The notes: generated from the letters alone by a model not told the origin. A stretch of DNA of 64,000 bases from Cryptomeria japonica (GCF_030272615.1 NC_081411.1:834196136-834260135); one strand, 5' to 3'; numbered from the stretch's first letter, positions 1-12,054 are shown. Made by a program: numbers and translations.

Positions 1-292
1 TGGAATTACTCTCTTGGAAGGGCTACTAGAGTTAAGCCTTGTGGTGTAGTCCAGGTGTGTTGGAGTGTAAACCTTGGAATTGTTGAGTGTGGAAACTTTT
101 ATTAATTTTTTCTAAGTGTGAATATACCTTTGAGTATGTCGGCCAAGGCTTGGGGTTGTGATTCCTTAGTTGAGTCTTTTGGTAGGCCTTTTTCAAGGAT
201 GGGAGTTGGGTGAAGTTGTTAGGTTTGTTAACCTTTTGAGTGAAGTGTTGTTATTAACCCTCTGGTGTTGATCAAGACTATTCTCCTCTACA
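1..292 (+). repeat. Gypsy element A, 3' end of its 5' LTR (window starts inside it)
   Basis: This stretch aligns base for base in length (292 bp) with 22605-22896, the end of A's 3' LTR, with scattered substitutions. Both end in CTCCTNTACA. Here it is followed by a degraded primer-site-like TTGGCATAAAA and then gag, so it is the 5' LTR. The first roughly 1.35 kb of this LTR lies left of the window. Confidence 0.85.
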
Positions 293-371
293 TTATATTG
301 GCATAAAACTAGTAAGTAGGTCCTTGTGGGAACATTGCGTGGTTCCTTGAGTTAGAGTTTGAAGATAGTGT

Positions 372-1325
372 GTGAAGATGCCTCCAAAGAACCAGATGGC
401 TAGAGAGGTGGAGGAATTGAGAGAAGCATTGGAAGCAAGAGATAGAGAGTTGAGAGAGTTTATAGAACATGATTCCTCAAGGGAAAGAGAAATAAGACAA
501 GTAAGAAGAGAGAATGCAGCAATACAAGCAAGGTTGGAAGCCATAAAGCGGAATCCTAGAAGGGATGAGAAGTTTGACCAAGAAGGAGATGCAGAAGCAA
601 ATGAGAATCCTCATGGAGAGAATTTAGAGAAGTTATATCTTGATGAAAGGAAGATAATGAGGTTGATTAAGGCTGATCAAGGTGGTGGAACAAAAACAAA
701 CATTGAGTTACCTATGTACCATGGAAAGATGGACAGTGAAGAAGTGTTGGGTTGGATAGATGCCCTTGAAAATTACTTTGAGTATGTAGAAATGAGTGAG
801 GATAAAAAGGTCAAGTTTGATAAAACTAAGTTGAGAGGAACAACATTGACATGGTGGACTAGTGTGCAGGCAAAGAGAGTGGCTAAAGGAGGAACAAAAG
901 TTACTTCTTGGAATAGAATGACAACTATGGTGAAGAATCAATCTCTTCCTTCTAATTATGCACTTCAAACCAGAAGGTTAAGGAAGAATTTGAAACAAAA
1001 AGATCTTGATGTGATGACTTATACTAATAAATTTCACAAGTTGAGTATTATAGGTGGTTTAGAGGATGAAGAAGAAAAAGTAGCAAGGTATCTGAATGGG
1101 TTGAGGTATAACCTACAAGATGAAATTGGATTAAATGTTCCTAAGACATTGGGTGAAAGTTTTCAGCTTGCAATCAAGTTAAGAGGAAACAAGAAAGACA
1201 AAGTGGTGGTAGAGGTAATGCAAATAGAGGAAAAGACTCTAGGCAAAATAATGAGAGCCAAGGACAAGGAGATGTCAATAAAAACAAAGAGCAAAGCGCA
1301 GATCAAAGAGGTAGATTTGGAATAG
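372..1325 (+). CDS. Gag polyprotein of gypsy element A
   Basis: A 317-codon open frame. It starts with a basic, charged coiled-coil-like N terminus (residues about 8-75, rich in E and R). The middle (about 110-265) matches the plant retrotransposon gag domain: a TLTWW motif, a spaced basic SLPSNYALQTRRL stretch, and a YLNGL motif near residue 245. Gag coats the RNA in the virus-like particle. The frame stops at 1323-1325 in the low-complexity linker. The zinc knuckle continues in another frame at about 1349-1410 (CYHFNEVGHPSFKC, where the second Cys of the CCHC box is Phe), so a frameshift separates them. Start chosen at the first ATG, about 80 bp after the LTR. Confidence 0.8.
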   Translation: MKMPPKNQMAREVEELREALEARDRELREFIEHDSSREREIRQVRRENAAIQARLEAIKRNPRRDEKFDQEGDAEANENPHGENLEKLYLDERKIMRLIKADQGGGTKTNIELPMYHGKMDSEEVLGWIDALENYFEYVEMSEDKKVKFDKTKLRGTTLTWWTSVQAKRVAKGGTKVTSWNRMTTMVKNQSLPSNYALQTRRLRKNLKQKDLDVMTYTNKFHKLSIIGGLEDEEEKVARYLNGLRYNLQDEIGLNVPKTLGESFQLAIKLRGNKKDKVVVEVMQIEEKTLGKIMRAKDKEMSIKTKSKAQIKEVDLE

Positions 1326-1348
1326 GTAGAGGTTCAGGTGTATTCATA

Positions 1349-1444
1349 GGCATATGCTATCATTTCAATGAGGTTGGGCATCCATCATTCAAGTGCCCTG
1401 AGAAGACTTCAAGTATTGAGAAGAAGAATGAAAGGAGAGTTTAA
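1349..1444 (+). pseudogene. Zinc-knuckle relic of A gag, frameshifted
   Basis: Reads CYHFNEVGHPSFKC, a CCHC nucleocapsid knuckle (C-X2-C-X4-H-X4-C) in which the second Cys has become Phe. It lies in a different frame from the gag ORF and ends at a stop at 1442-1444. Confidence 0.65.
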
Positions 1445-1624
1445 CTAGTGCAAGAGGACAAGGGAGAATATGTCACAACTTTTAAACCCATCATACTGCA
1501 GTCAGAGGTTAGAGAGATGCTAATGTTCAAAAGAACATTGTTGAAAGTACCCAAGCAGTAGCAAAGGACACCAAGAAGATCTCTTTTCAATATCCATTGC
1601 AAGAGTAAAGGTAAGGTATGTAAA

Positions 1625-2311
1625 ATGATTATTGATTTTGGTTCTCAAGACTATATAGTTTCTCAAGAAATGGTAGATAAGCTGCAAATAAAAAGGCTGC
1701 CTCATCAAAATCCTTATAGAGCATCTTCGGTGAATGATAAGAAAACACTTTTGGTAAATGAGAAATCTTATGTTGATTTCAAGATTGGGGAATATCAAGA
1801 TAGAGACTTGTGTGATATATTACCGATGGATTGTTGCCATTTACTATTAAGGAGACCTTGGAAATATGATAGAGAGTCAATGCATGATGAATTTAATAAT
1901 GCTTACACTATCAAGAAGGATGGAAGAATATTTGTGTTGAACTCTTTGCAGGATGATTATGAAGTTCCTAAGACTTCCAAGGTTATCTTGATGGGAAAGA
2001 AGGAATTGTCGAGTCACATGGATGAGCGGTATAATGTGAATGCAGGTGTGTCTAGTGTTAGAGGAACTAAGGAAAAAGGTAAAGGAGTAGTTGAACATAC
2101 CTACCAACAACAAAAGGAAGTTCAAGATAGTCAAAAGGTGTTGATGCATACCAGGATCTTAGTACAAGGTCTGAGACAAAATAGTCTAGTTGATGACCAG
2201 AATGGTGTGATGGTTGGGAGCATAGAATGTTCTTTGAATGGTAAACATTTTGTTGATACTATTCCTAATGTGTCCAAGGAAATGGATAAGAAATCATGTT
2301 TTGATTTTTAG
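1625..2311 (+). pseudogene. Aspartic protease (retropepsin) region of gypsy A
   Basis: A 228-codon frame. Residues 1-12 read MIIDFGSQDYIV, the usual plant gypsy protease site with the DSG triad changed to DFG. The conserved downstream block is DILPMDCCHLLLRRPWKYDR at about residues 61-80, where family members normally have LGRPW. Retropepsin cleaves the polyprotein in the particle; with the Ser of the triad lost, activity is doubtful. The rest is the linker that normally leads into RT, but no RT motif follows before element K interrupts at 2552 or after it at 21185. Confidence 0.7.
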
Positions 2312-2551
2312 GTTGATGGTGACTCTAGACAACCAAGGAATGAGTACAAATGGTAGAGATCGATACATAGATGTTGGAGGACTAATATTCCATGGAGTTT
2401 TCATGCAGGTGCAAATCACATGTTGGTGAAAGAAACAAGGGCCAACACGAAGTTGTTGTTGAGTAGTCTAGTGTGCAAATGCATGGTGGAGATGGCAAAG
2501 ATTTTTATTGTTATATCCAGGGTAGTAGAAGACCAACAAGGAGGATGAATG
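2312..2551 (+). other. Post-protease non-coding stretch of A
   Basis: Degenerate sequence with no domain recognised. It ends with GAATG, the left target duplication of element K. Confidence 0.5.
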
Positions 2552-2782
2552 TGATAATATGATGAAATAATAAGGATCCGGTCAACTATTGAGAGGGGGG
2601 GTGAATCAGTAGATTGAAAATATACTAAACTTTCACCAAACTTAATTCCAACTTAGAAACAACTTGCTAAAATAAATTGGTTTAGTCACTTTATCAAAAA
2701 CTGTAACTGCACTATCAAACTTTACTGGTTGACCAAAACATCAATGATACAATGTAACGGATCTGAAACTCAAATACCATTT
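2552..2782 (-). repeat. K 3' LTR, distal piece
   Basis: Matches the start of the K 5' LTR (19779 onward) as far as CAAATACCATTT, where element L interrupts. The piece ends in L's target duplication CATTT (2778-2782). It includes the GAGAGGGGGGGTGAATCAGT motif shared by several LTR families. Confidence 0.88.
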
Positions 2783-4445
2783 TGTGATGGTAGGAAAAGT
2801 GAGATCGGGTGACTAGGACCTAATCCCACTTTTGCCAACACATTGGGAATATGAAAGAGCCTAGGGAGATAGACCACTTTGGCTACTTAATGTGAGAAAG
2901 AGAGAGCTAAGGATTACCTCTTAGGGTTTATATTCCTCTTGTTGCAAATGATGAGAAAAACTAGGGTTTGAATGATCAACTAGACTAGGAGATGAAGAAT
3001 GAAGCATAAATGAACTCAAAACTGAACAAACTTGTAGATCTAAAACTAAGATACTGAAAGAATGAAAGGGGGAGGATTCTGGATGTGTACCTGATGCTGC
3101 AAATTGAACCAAATTGACCTAGACTAGGGTGCCACACCATTGTCCTTTTTTTGCAAACATGAGGCTACAACTGAGACACTGCAAACTGGAGGTCCTGAAG
3201 CTAGAACCTTCTAAAAATATTTGAAGAGAAAAGGGACCATGGCACCATGCCATTGTCCTGTGTAGGACCAGGGCACCACACCTCTGTCCTAGGAAGATTA
3301 GGGCAGATATGATGATTTTGGGTGATTCATGTGCCTTTTGCTGAGTTGAAAGTGCCTTCGAGTACTTGTTTCTGCACCTGCAACTAAAAAGGGAAGGTTT
3401 GGGTGGCTATATAGTGTTTTGACTTAGTCTAACCCCTATGTTGGTGATTTCCACCTCCACAAATATCCGATAATGTATTGAAAATGTGTGTGCTAGAACC
3501 TTCTATGTATGCAAGATCCTAAATGATAGGAAACTAGAGCTACCCTAAGCATGAGAGTAAACCCTAAATGTAAATGTGAATGTAAATAACAATGCTTCAA
3601 ACCAAATATGCTAAATTATCTAAAGCATGAATGTAAATATGAAAATTGATGTAAGAAGCTCATACAAAGACATGAAAATAACATGAAACCATACCAATCC
3701 CCAAGGGAGAGATATTGCCACTAGATCTCCTATTATTCTTCAATTTCTTCAAGGCTCATAATTGATGATGAATGCTTGACAAATGCTTGATGAATGTTTT
3801 TGAAGACTCCACATAGGATTATCTTTCAGTACATAGAAGGCTCCTTATGCTTGCTTTGCTGAAAACTCCCTTAGATTAGATAGATCTTCATTTTCTTCAA
3901 ATGAAGAAAGAGAGCTCTTATGTATGAAACCCTAGATCTTAATTTTGACTTAATTCCACCTTTAGGCTGACCTAGGAATTGAATTTCTCGCCAATCTTTT
4001 GGGGTTAAGAATTATAATATCATAGAATCGTGTTCCCAAAATTTAGGGAAAAAAGCCGAGGACCGTGGCGGGAATGCACATGGTCAGACCAACTTTTCAC
4101 CAAATTTTAAGGGCCATTAGATATGATGATATTAGAGTGAATCCCAAAGTTACAGCTGATTTTGAGGTGTTTTGATATGCGTAATTGGGCCTTAAAGGTC
4201 GAAATAGGACATAATTAGGGTTTATGATTTATTGGAGGAATAAAATAAAAAGGGGCACACTTAGGGTAAAGGGCCCAATTTTATAATGTGTGAAGTGATG
4301 AAATATGAATTTAGATTTAATTAAATTAATTAATTAAATGCTTAAAGGGAAAGTACAATGCAAGATGCAAAAACACTAAGGCGGGTGCTAACCTAAGTGT
4401 GAAATTGTACCAGCCTAGCAAGGGTGTACAATTTACGACACTACA
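2783..4445 (-). repeat. L 3' LTR
   Basis: About 1,663 bp, TG...CA ended, closely similar over its whole length to 9542-12054 once M1 is removed. It contains short open frames on both strands but nothing recognisable. Confidence 0.88.
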
Positions 4446-5902
4446 TTTAGCCCCCACTTTAGCGGTCATATGACACTACGTGCATATGCAAGCTAAAGTA
4501 CAAAAAAATAAACATCATGAAAAAGGATATATCCATAAGTTGTCAGATGAAGCCCCCAACAGTATCTGAAGTACACAGTTAGGATCCGCACCCTACAAAA
4601 CCACATGGTAGATAAAATCTCAAAATCACCTAAATGCTTACTAAGGAAAGTGATGAAAATTCGAGGGTAGCTATATGCCCCCTATTTTGGCTTGCTAATT
4701 TGAGTGACTTGAAATATGGTATCATGTTTACCAAATCGAATTGTGAAAGAAGATTGATGACAAATGCTCATAAGAAGATTTGATACAAGATCAAAAAACT
4801 AATGGAGAACCATTTGGTAAGAAAGAGAAATAAGCCTCAATTCCAACACAACAAAGAGTGTGAGTATTTGAGAGCTCTCTAGAATAAGATGAAAGATTTA
4901 AATGGAGACAAATGCAAAGAGAAGGAAGAAGAAACAAAAAATCATGAATACACACTTTGGTGATCCATGATAAGAGAAAAGGAACCATGGACATCTCGAC
5001 CCTAAAAATAGGTGATCCATGGAGAGAAGGGCATGGACAACTAGCCCCCAGAGTATGTCTGGGTGATCCATGTAAGGGAGAAGAGTGAGAACACCATTAG
5101 TTCCACTCAACCTCATGCATGTGTGTGCAAGTAGAACAAGGATACCTACCTTTGACACCAAGAAGATATCCATCATGCAACAATGTCATAAATCCACACA
5201 AGAGAGGGAATACTCTTCAAGCAAGGATAAGATAGTTCAAAAGAGATATCTTGCTATAAGTGTAAGGTGATCCTTGGAGGAGAATAAATCTTTGTGAAAA
5301 AAGACATCTACCTTCAAGAGGAGTTGTCTTAGACAAATATAAAATCTTCTAGAACAAATGAATGCAAGAGATTTGAAAAGAGTAGAGGATTGAGATGACA
5401 TCAAAGAGAGATTATTTATAACAACACTCTTCTAAAAGAAGGCAAGAGATCCTCATCAGGGATATGCACATGCACAAAATAGAAGGGTGTATTATAAAAG
5501 ATACTACTCAATGAAGAAAAGAAATTGATGAATGATCAAAGACTTCCAATCACCAAAGAGGAGGTCACAATTAAGGATATGTACTTAAGATCCCCATTAA
5601 GGATGCTTGTTCCAATATGAGAGAAGGAATTCAAATATGAATACACCTCTACAATAAATAAAAAATCCTTATAGAAGACACTACTTCACAAAGGGGAAAT
5701 TTTAATCTTAAGAAGGAGAGATGTTTGAAATCACTCTTGTCCCCTATATATATAGGGAGAAGAAATGAGATAGAAATAGTCTATTATGTTGCTTCCAAAA
5801 GTATGATTGCATGTGAAATTATACCATCATGAATGAAAATGAGCCCCCAGTAAGTGAGCTACCAATGTCACATAATTATGAGCAACATCATAGCCATTAA
5901 TG
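4446..5902 (-). other. L 3' non-coding region with polypurine tract
   Basis: Begins next to the LTR with the polypurine tract (plus-strand TTTAGCCCCCACTTT). The rest is AT-rich and purine-skewed with only short frames. A GGTGATCCATG phrase recurs three times in 4958-5075. No domain is recognised. Confidence 0.5.
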
Positions 5903-7330
5903 TTATTTAAAGGCATGATAGATTGAATGAGGTATTTGAATATGACATGTTAAATTTTCTACTATAAGTGAGATTAAAGACATGTATAAGATGTTGAATG
6001 TTAAAAAGTTTTCAGAAAGAGAAAAGTTTATAGGAGAAGAATAGGTCACTAAGTCACACTTCTCTTGCACACAATAAATCTTAGGAGAGGGATAAGTATA
6101 ATTAATTAGAGCCTTATTCCTAGAAGAAGGGATTTTAAAATGAGTAGAAGATAAAGTATCATAAGTGGGATTAGAAATCTCTTGAGGAGATTCATAAGGA
6201 GATTTGTTCATCACCAAGATTTCCTTATGAGGAGGATGGGTGTTGAAAGAAGTAGAAGATGATTTAATTAAGGTGAGGTCATCATCACTATTAAATATAG
6301 CATTAACATTGAGAGATGGTCTTTTAGATGATTTGGTGGGCTTAGAAGGATTATATCCAAGTCCAAATGAAGCTTCATGTGTATTATGTTCTAAAGGAAC
6401 TTTAATTCCTTGTTCATTTGCACCACAACCATTGCCATCGTAGCCACTCTTAGCTAAAATGTGAAAACCAGGACCATAAAGGGATGCCAAATCAGAAGGA
6501 GATGGTGATGCCTCATAGGTCTCAATGATATATGAATTAGAGGAAGGATTTGAAGAATCATTTGAATTGGAAGCAACCACAAAGTTGTTACTTAGTTCCT
6601 TAGACAAAGTGGGTTTCTCTTTAGGTTCCTCCTTAGATTTATCCTTCTTAGTCTTAGATCCTTTCGAAGATACTCTATATTCTCTTACAAATGTAGGGTT
6701 AAAGTATAGAGATCCCCAATCATCATTTGCGAGCACTTCTTTGGGAGAAAACAAATCCTTAGGAGGAGTTTCCATTTGAGTAGAAGAATTATGAGTATTA
6801 GAAGGAACACGATCATCGAAGGAAATGGATGTATTTGAAGAAGTAGAAGGATTGGAAGAATAATGGGAAGTAGTTGAACAAGAAGATCCAAATTTTAATT
6901 GTTCTTCAAATTTGGTATCAGCTAATAAGGTGTATGTCTTATTGTTATAAATGAGCTTGACTTGCCTATGCAAAGTTGAGGGGGCAACTTGCATGCTATG
7001 AATCCAAGGTCTCTCTAATAGAAGGTTATATGTCAAATTACCAGACATAACATGAATAGGTGTAGGTAACACAATAGGACCTACCTTAACAGGAAAGGTT
7101 ATGACACCTAGACATTATTTAGTAACATTATCAAAGCCTCAAATAGTAAGAGAAGAAGGTTTGATGAGAGAAAAATCCACATTAATCTTATCCAATAAGT
7201 CCACACCACAAACATTAAGGCTAGATCCATTGTCTACAAGGCTTCATCTTATAGCACTATCATGGATAATAACCACAATCATAAGAGGATCATATTAATT
7301 TTGGATTTTAGGAGAAGGTAACTCATCTTG
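5903..7330 (-). pseudogene. L protease plus G-patch-like protein
   Basis: The frame 7072-5903 is 389 codons. Upstream, across stops, a gypsy protease start can be read to about 7310, with the active site as LVDNGSSLN near 7240 (a DNG triad of the kind many plant gypsy elements carry). The flap and LLLERPWIH block follow at residues about 16-25 of the open frame. After a Ser/Asn-rich linker, residues about 198-225 read GPGFHILAKSGYDGNGCGAN then EQGIKVPL, matching the G-patch consensus (aromatic-hinge-GxGxG-GI). G-patch segments next to retropepsins are known in betaretroviruses and some plant gypsy elements and are thought to bind RNA. The C-terminal 150 residues are unassigned. Confidence 0.65.
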
Positions 7331-7873
7331 TGTGAATACAATTTGAGCTTTGGATTTGTTTTTAGGATCAAACAAAGTGGAAATGTTATTAGGTGTCACT
7401 GTAGGTGGGACATATAGGTTTTTCAAAGCATCTTGTAACATCCCATGATAAGAAGGTGAAGTTTGAACCAATTACCAAATATAAATCTTTGTAGGAGTGG
7501 CCATAAGTTGTTCAATGAGATCATACTCCTTTCTAAGATTTGATATACGAGGTGCTTGTGGAAGAATAGGTTGAGAGGGAGAAAGTGAAGTTGGGATAAC
7601 TCGAGGAGGACTAGGTTGCCTATTATTTCTTGTGTTGTAGATATGAGCAGCCACATGATAACTCTCTCCAGTAATTTTCTTAGCATATTCATAAGGGCTC
7701 TTAGTAGGATAACCTTCTTGCACAGTAATAATAAGTTTCTTAGGAGTGAAAAAATAATCATTAGCATAACCACCTTGAAGCGCTAAGATAGGCTTACGTG
7801 GGGAATTTTGAGAAGGACAAGCACCTTGAACTGTGAAGAGGGGTTTATTAGGTGTTTCATTCACATGTATCAA
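7331..7873 (-). pseudogene. L linker frame upstream of protease
   Basis: The frame 7873-7472 (133 codons) is Pro-rich, with YEYAKKITGESYHVAAHIYN and, near the end, EYDLIEQLMATPTKIYIW, a segment typical of the gag-protease junction in plant gypsy elements. The continuing LLxTSPSHHxMLQDALK-like stretch lies in a neighbouring frame at about 7425-7475, so at least one frameshift is present. It joins the repeat protein upstream and the protease downstream. Confidence 0.5.
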
Positions 7874-7909
7874 ATTGATTGAAGATGGTTTAGGAATATC
7901 AAAGGTGTC

Positions 7910-9199
7910 CTAAGAAGAAGAATGAACAATATTGTTGGAAGAATTGTTGATAGTCTCTTCTTGAACTAAAATGTTATCATGGATAGGATCAATTTTAGGA
8001 GAGAGACTAGAAGTGGGAATTGATGTTTTAGAAAAGGTCATATCATCCTCTATCATCAAAGGATCCACATGGGGAATAGACTCTCTAGGATAAGGATCAA
8101 CATTAATCTCTAAAGTCTCACCTTTTAAAGGGAGATCTTTGAAAAATATGTTAACCATCTTATCTTGAACTAGGGTATCCTTATGAGTAGAACCAAGTTG
8201 AGGAGATGGAAATGCTTTATTTTTAGAGGGAGAATGATTGAGATTCATGAAAGGTGAGATTCTATCAAGGGAGTTATCAATCATGATTTTATCCCCTTTG
8301 GCTAGGGTTATCTCATGAGGGAGAGAATAATCAACACCTTCTTCTAATGGTTCATCCCAAATAGTGAGTTCATTGAAGAAAGTATTAGAAATATCTTGCA
8401 CAAAAATGTCCTTATTGCTATTTCCAATTTTGGGAGAAGGGATAACATTGTTAATTAATTCTTAATCATTAGGAAGGAGAGAATCACTACATGTATTTAA
8501 ATCATCCTCTTTCCTCAAAATGTCTTCAATAGGATCTTTAGGGGAGAGAGAATTAAGGAAATTTATTATAATTTCATCTTCTTTCTCTAAGGCATCTTTA
8601 GGGGTAAGACAAACTTTAGGAGAAGGGAAAGCATTTCTCATTAATGCATCATCTTTAGTGGGAATTTTGTTGGAATCAAAAGAGGAAATGTCATCACTAG
8701 GAAAAGTAGGGACAATACCATATTATTGCACAAAATGAACCTCATGAGGGGAGTATTATTTAGGAGGGAGATGAAAATCTTTCTCCAAAGATTCATGCTT
8801 AGGAAGGAGATCTTTGGAAGAAGTTCTCCTAACCTCTTGTTGTACTAACATGCCCCCATTGGTAAGACCAAATTTAGGAGAAAATAAGTCAATGTCCATC
8901 AATACCTTTTCACTTAGAGAGGCATCATGTAGGGAAGGTAAAGCAACATTAAGAAAGGTGTTTATGATATCATCATCTTCCTCTAAGATAGCTAAATGGG
9001 AAGGGCACATTTTACGAGAATTGTCAAGATCACTCTTCAAATATTCATCCTTAGAGAATGAGAGAGTTTTGAAGGGATTGGTAACAACTATTTTAGGCAC
9101 TAAAATGTTGTCATAAATAAGAGGTGGTTCTCTAAGAGATGGAAAAATTGAAACAAGGGAAGCTAACTCATTATCAAATTTCTGAAATGAATGCAACAT
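7910..9199 (-). pseudogene. L N-terminal repeat protein
   Basis: Two open frames (9199-8756, 147 codons; 8401-7910, 163 codons) with a decayed stretch between. The protein starts at the ATG at 9197-9199. It is built of degenerate modules of roughly 60-85 residues, each with an SPK/SPQ-L-G-x-T/N core followed by a LVQ motif and F/S-KDLPL or similar, for example SPKFGLTNGGMLVQQE, SPQLGSTHKDTLVQDK and SPKIDPIHDNILVQEE. No normal gag domain or zinc knuckle is seen where gag should be. Function is unknown. Confidence 0.5.
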
Positions 9200-9541
9200 G
9201 ACAAAAAATTTCCTCTTTCAAATGATAACATATGCAAAATAGAAGGAAATGTTAAATTTTAACCAACACAAGAACTCTAAATTTTGAATTAGAAAATGAA
9301 ATTTATGAGTGAAATGTGTTCCTAAATCAGATCTGAAATTAATGATCCAAATTAAGCTATCCACAAGTTCAATTTTGAATTGAAAAATTAGGGTTTTAAC
9401 AAAATTAACCTCTAAATTTTAAAATTTGCAAGGAATTGAAACTTGTAAATGTAAATTTGAATTTGAAATAGAAAAAATACTTAGATCTAAGAACATAAAT
9501 CAGAATTAAAGAAGGTTAGATTCACGTCAGGTTCAGCAAAA
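9200..9541 (-). other. L 5' leader
   Basis: AT-rich leader between the L 5' LTR and the ATG at 9199. Directly next to the LTR the sense strand reads TTTTGCTGAACCTGACG, where the tRNA primer site should be; I cannot name the tRNA. Confidence 0.5.
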
Positions 9542-12054
9542 TGTGGTGGTGGGAAAAGTGAGATTGAGTGACTAGGACCTAATCCCACTTTTGCCAACAC
9601 ATTGGGAATAAAAAAGAGCCTAGGGAGATAGATCACTTTGGCTACTTATTGTGAGAAAGAGAGAGCTAAGGATTACATCTTAGGGTTTCTATTCCTCTTG
9701 TTCCAAATGATGAGAAAGACAAGGGTTTGAATGATCAATTAGACTAGGAGATGAAGAATGAAGCATAAATGAACTCAGAATTGAACAAACTTACAGATCT
9801 AAAAATAAGATATTGAAAGAATGAAAGGGGTAGGATTTTCGATGTGTACCTGATGCTGCAAATTGAACCAAACTGACCTAGAACAGGGTGCCATGCCACT
9901 GTCCCATTTCTGCAGACAGGAGGCTGCAACTAAGACATTGCAAACTGGAGGTCCTGAAGCTAAAACCTCTTAAAAATCATTGAAGATAAGAGGGACCATG
10001 GCACAACACCACTGTCCTAGGGAGGACCAGGGCACCATGCTGCTGTCCAAGGTAGATTAGGGTAGGTACGATGATTCTAAGTGATTCATGTGCCTTTTGC
10101 TGAGCTGAAAGTGTCTCCGGGTACCTGTTGTTAGATTCAATGACAGTCCCAAAGACACTGAGAGGGGGGGTGAATCAGTGTCTAACCGGTTAGCAGAATA
10201 ATTAAACTTATTAATAACTTTGCATCCCAAAATAGTGTACCAGTAAATAAGAATTATTGCAATAAATAGAAATAATAGAGACAACATAGAAACACACCAT
10301 AACACAAGATATTTAACGAAGAAACCCAGTGTGGGAAAAACCTTAGTGGGATTTGTGACCCAAAATATTTACTCACTGGCCAGTGAATAAATACTACTTA
10401 CAATGAGGGTCTGCACATGCAGGGAGGCCAACAGCCTAGAGCTCACTGGTCAATAAAGAGTCACACTGACTACAAAATGGATTATTAAATCCAATACAAT
10501 GTACTGCTTAAAGCAACATCTCTCATGCTAGGTTTAGTACCGGTTTAAGCTCAGTCAATAACCAAAACCTTCGCTATCAACTATATCACCTTGTACAATA
10601 AAATTGTCTCATCACCTACCACAATTATTTATCTCTCTCACTCTCTCTCATATCAAAATGACTTATAAGGTCTCATACATATATGAGTCTTTTACAATAT
10701 ACTATGTCGGCTTACAAAAGATAATTACATTACAAAACAATTCATATAAACAAAACTTTATCCCATGTCAGTTGGAGTGTCGGTATGCTTTGTTGTTGAT
10801 GTAATCTGAATGCCAGTGAAGTGCCTGTCGGTGTTGGTGTTTGCTAGTGTATGAAGTTTGTGATGCCGGGCATGTAGAAACCAATTGTCGGTGAGTTTCT
10901 AGTTGGTTTCCATCAATGACAACATCAACTATTCTCATAAGAGTGTAGAATGCCAACACCTATTTTTGCACTTGCAACTGAAAAGGGAAGGTTTGGGTGG
11001 ATCTAGAGGGTTTTGCCTTAGTAAAACCCCTGTGTTGGTGATTTATACCTCCAAAAATAGCAAATAATGTACTGAAAATGTGTGTGCTAGAACCTTGTGT
11101 GTATGCAAGATCCTAAATGATAAGAAACTAACGCTACCCTAAGCATGAGAGTAAACCCTCAATGTAAACGTGAATGTAAATAACAATGCTTCAAACCAAA
11201 TATGCTAAATGATCTAAAGAATGAATGTAAATATGCAAATTTATGTAAAGAATCTCATACAAAGACATGAAAATAACATGAAATCATACCAATCCCCAAG
11301 GGAGAGATATTGCCACTAGATCTCCTATTATTCTTCAATGTCTTCAAGTCTCCTAATTGATGATGAATTCTTGACAAATGCTTGATGAATGTTGTTGAAT
11401 GTTGTTGAAGACTCCACATAGGCTTCTCTTTCAATACATAGAAGGATCCTTATGCTTGCTTTGCTGAAAACTCCCTTAGATTAGATAGATCTTCATTTTC
11501 TTCAAATGAAGAAAGCGAGCTCTTATGTTTAAAACCCTAGATCTTAATTTTGACTTAATTCCACCTTTAGGCTGACCTAGGAATTGAATTTCCTACCAAT
11601 CTTTTGGGGTTAAGAATTATAATATCATAGAATTATGCTCTCGAAATTTTGAGAAAAAAGTCGAGGACCATGGCAGGAACGTACATGGTCTGACCAACTT
11701 TTCACCAAATTTTTAGGGCCGTTAGATATGATGATAGAGATAATCCCAAAGTGACAATTGATTTTGAGGTGTTTTGATATGCAAAATCAGGCCTTAAAGG
11801 TCAAAATAGGACATAATTAGGGTTTATGATTAAATGATTTATTGGAGGAATAAAATAAAAAGGGGCACACTTAGGGTAAAGGGCCCATTTTATAATGTGT
11901 GAAGTGATAAAATATGAATTTAGATTTAATTAAATTAGTTAATTAAATGCTTAAAGGGAAATTACAATGCAAGATGCAAACACACTAAGGTAGGTGCTAA
12001 CCTAAGTGTGAAATTGTACCTCCCTAGCAAGGGTGTACAATTTACGACACTACA
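9542..12054 (-). repeat. L 5' LTR, interrupted by M1
   Basis: 9542-10128 plus 10959-12054 align with 2783-4445. The right end CGACACTACA is followed by the CATTT target duplication. Confidence 0.87.
10129..10958 (-). mobile_element. Solo LTR M1
   Basis: An 830-bp TG...CA sequence in L's 5' LTR, flanked by CCTGT (10124-10128) and CCTAT (10959-10963), one mismatch. It matches M2 at 15443-16149 from TGTTAGATTC to GAATGCCAACA. Orientation is inferred from the GAGAGGGGGGGTGAATCAGT motif, which marks the U5 end in related families. Confidence 0.85.

Larger units (their letters stand above)
2783..12054 (-). mobile_element. Element L: gypsy-like, non-autonomous, in K's 3' LTR
   Basis: Two LTRs (2783-4445 and 9542-12054, the latter split by solo LTR M1) begin TGTG and end CTACA on the plus strand. 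A perfect CATTT duplication flanks the element (2778-2782, 12055-12059). The sense-strand polypurine tract AAAGTGGGGGCTAAA lies next to the left LTR, so L runs on the minus strand. Between the LTRs lie a repeat-rich N-terminal frame, a gypsy-type protease and a G-patch-like segment. No RT, RNase H or integrase is visible in about 5.1 kb. Confidence 0.85.

Noticed and set aside
6240-9116. Plus-strand frames of 67-100 codons opposite L's coding region
   Set aside because: They are antisense shadows of a biased purine-rich minus-strand coding sequence. None has a recognisable domain or fits the element's direction.
2783-12054. Element L as part of K's own sequence
   Set aside because: Perfect CATTT duplication, its own LTR pair and a polypurine tract show it is a separate insertion. 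K's LTR is restored to its family length without it.
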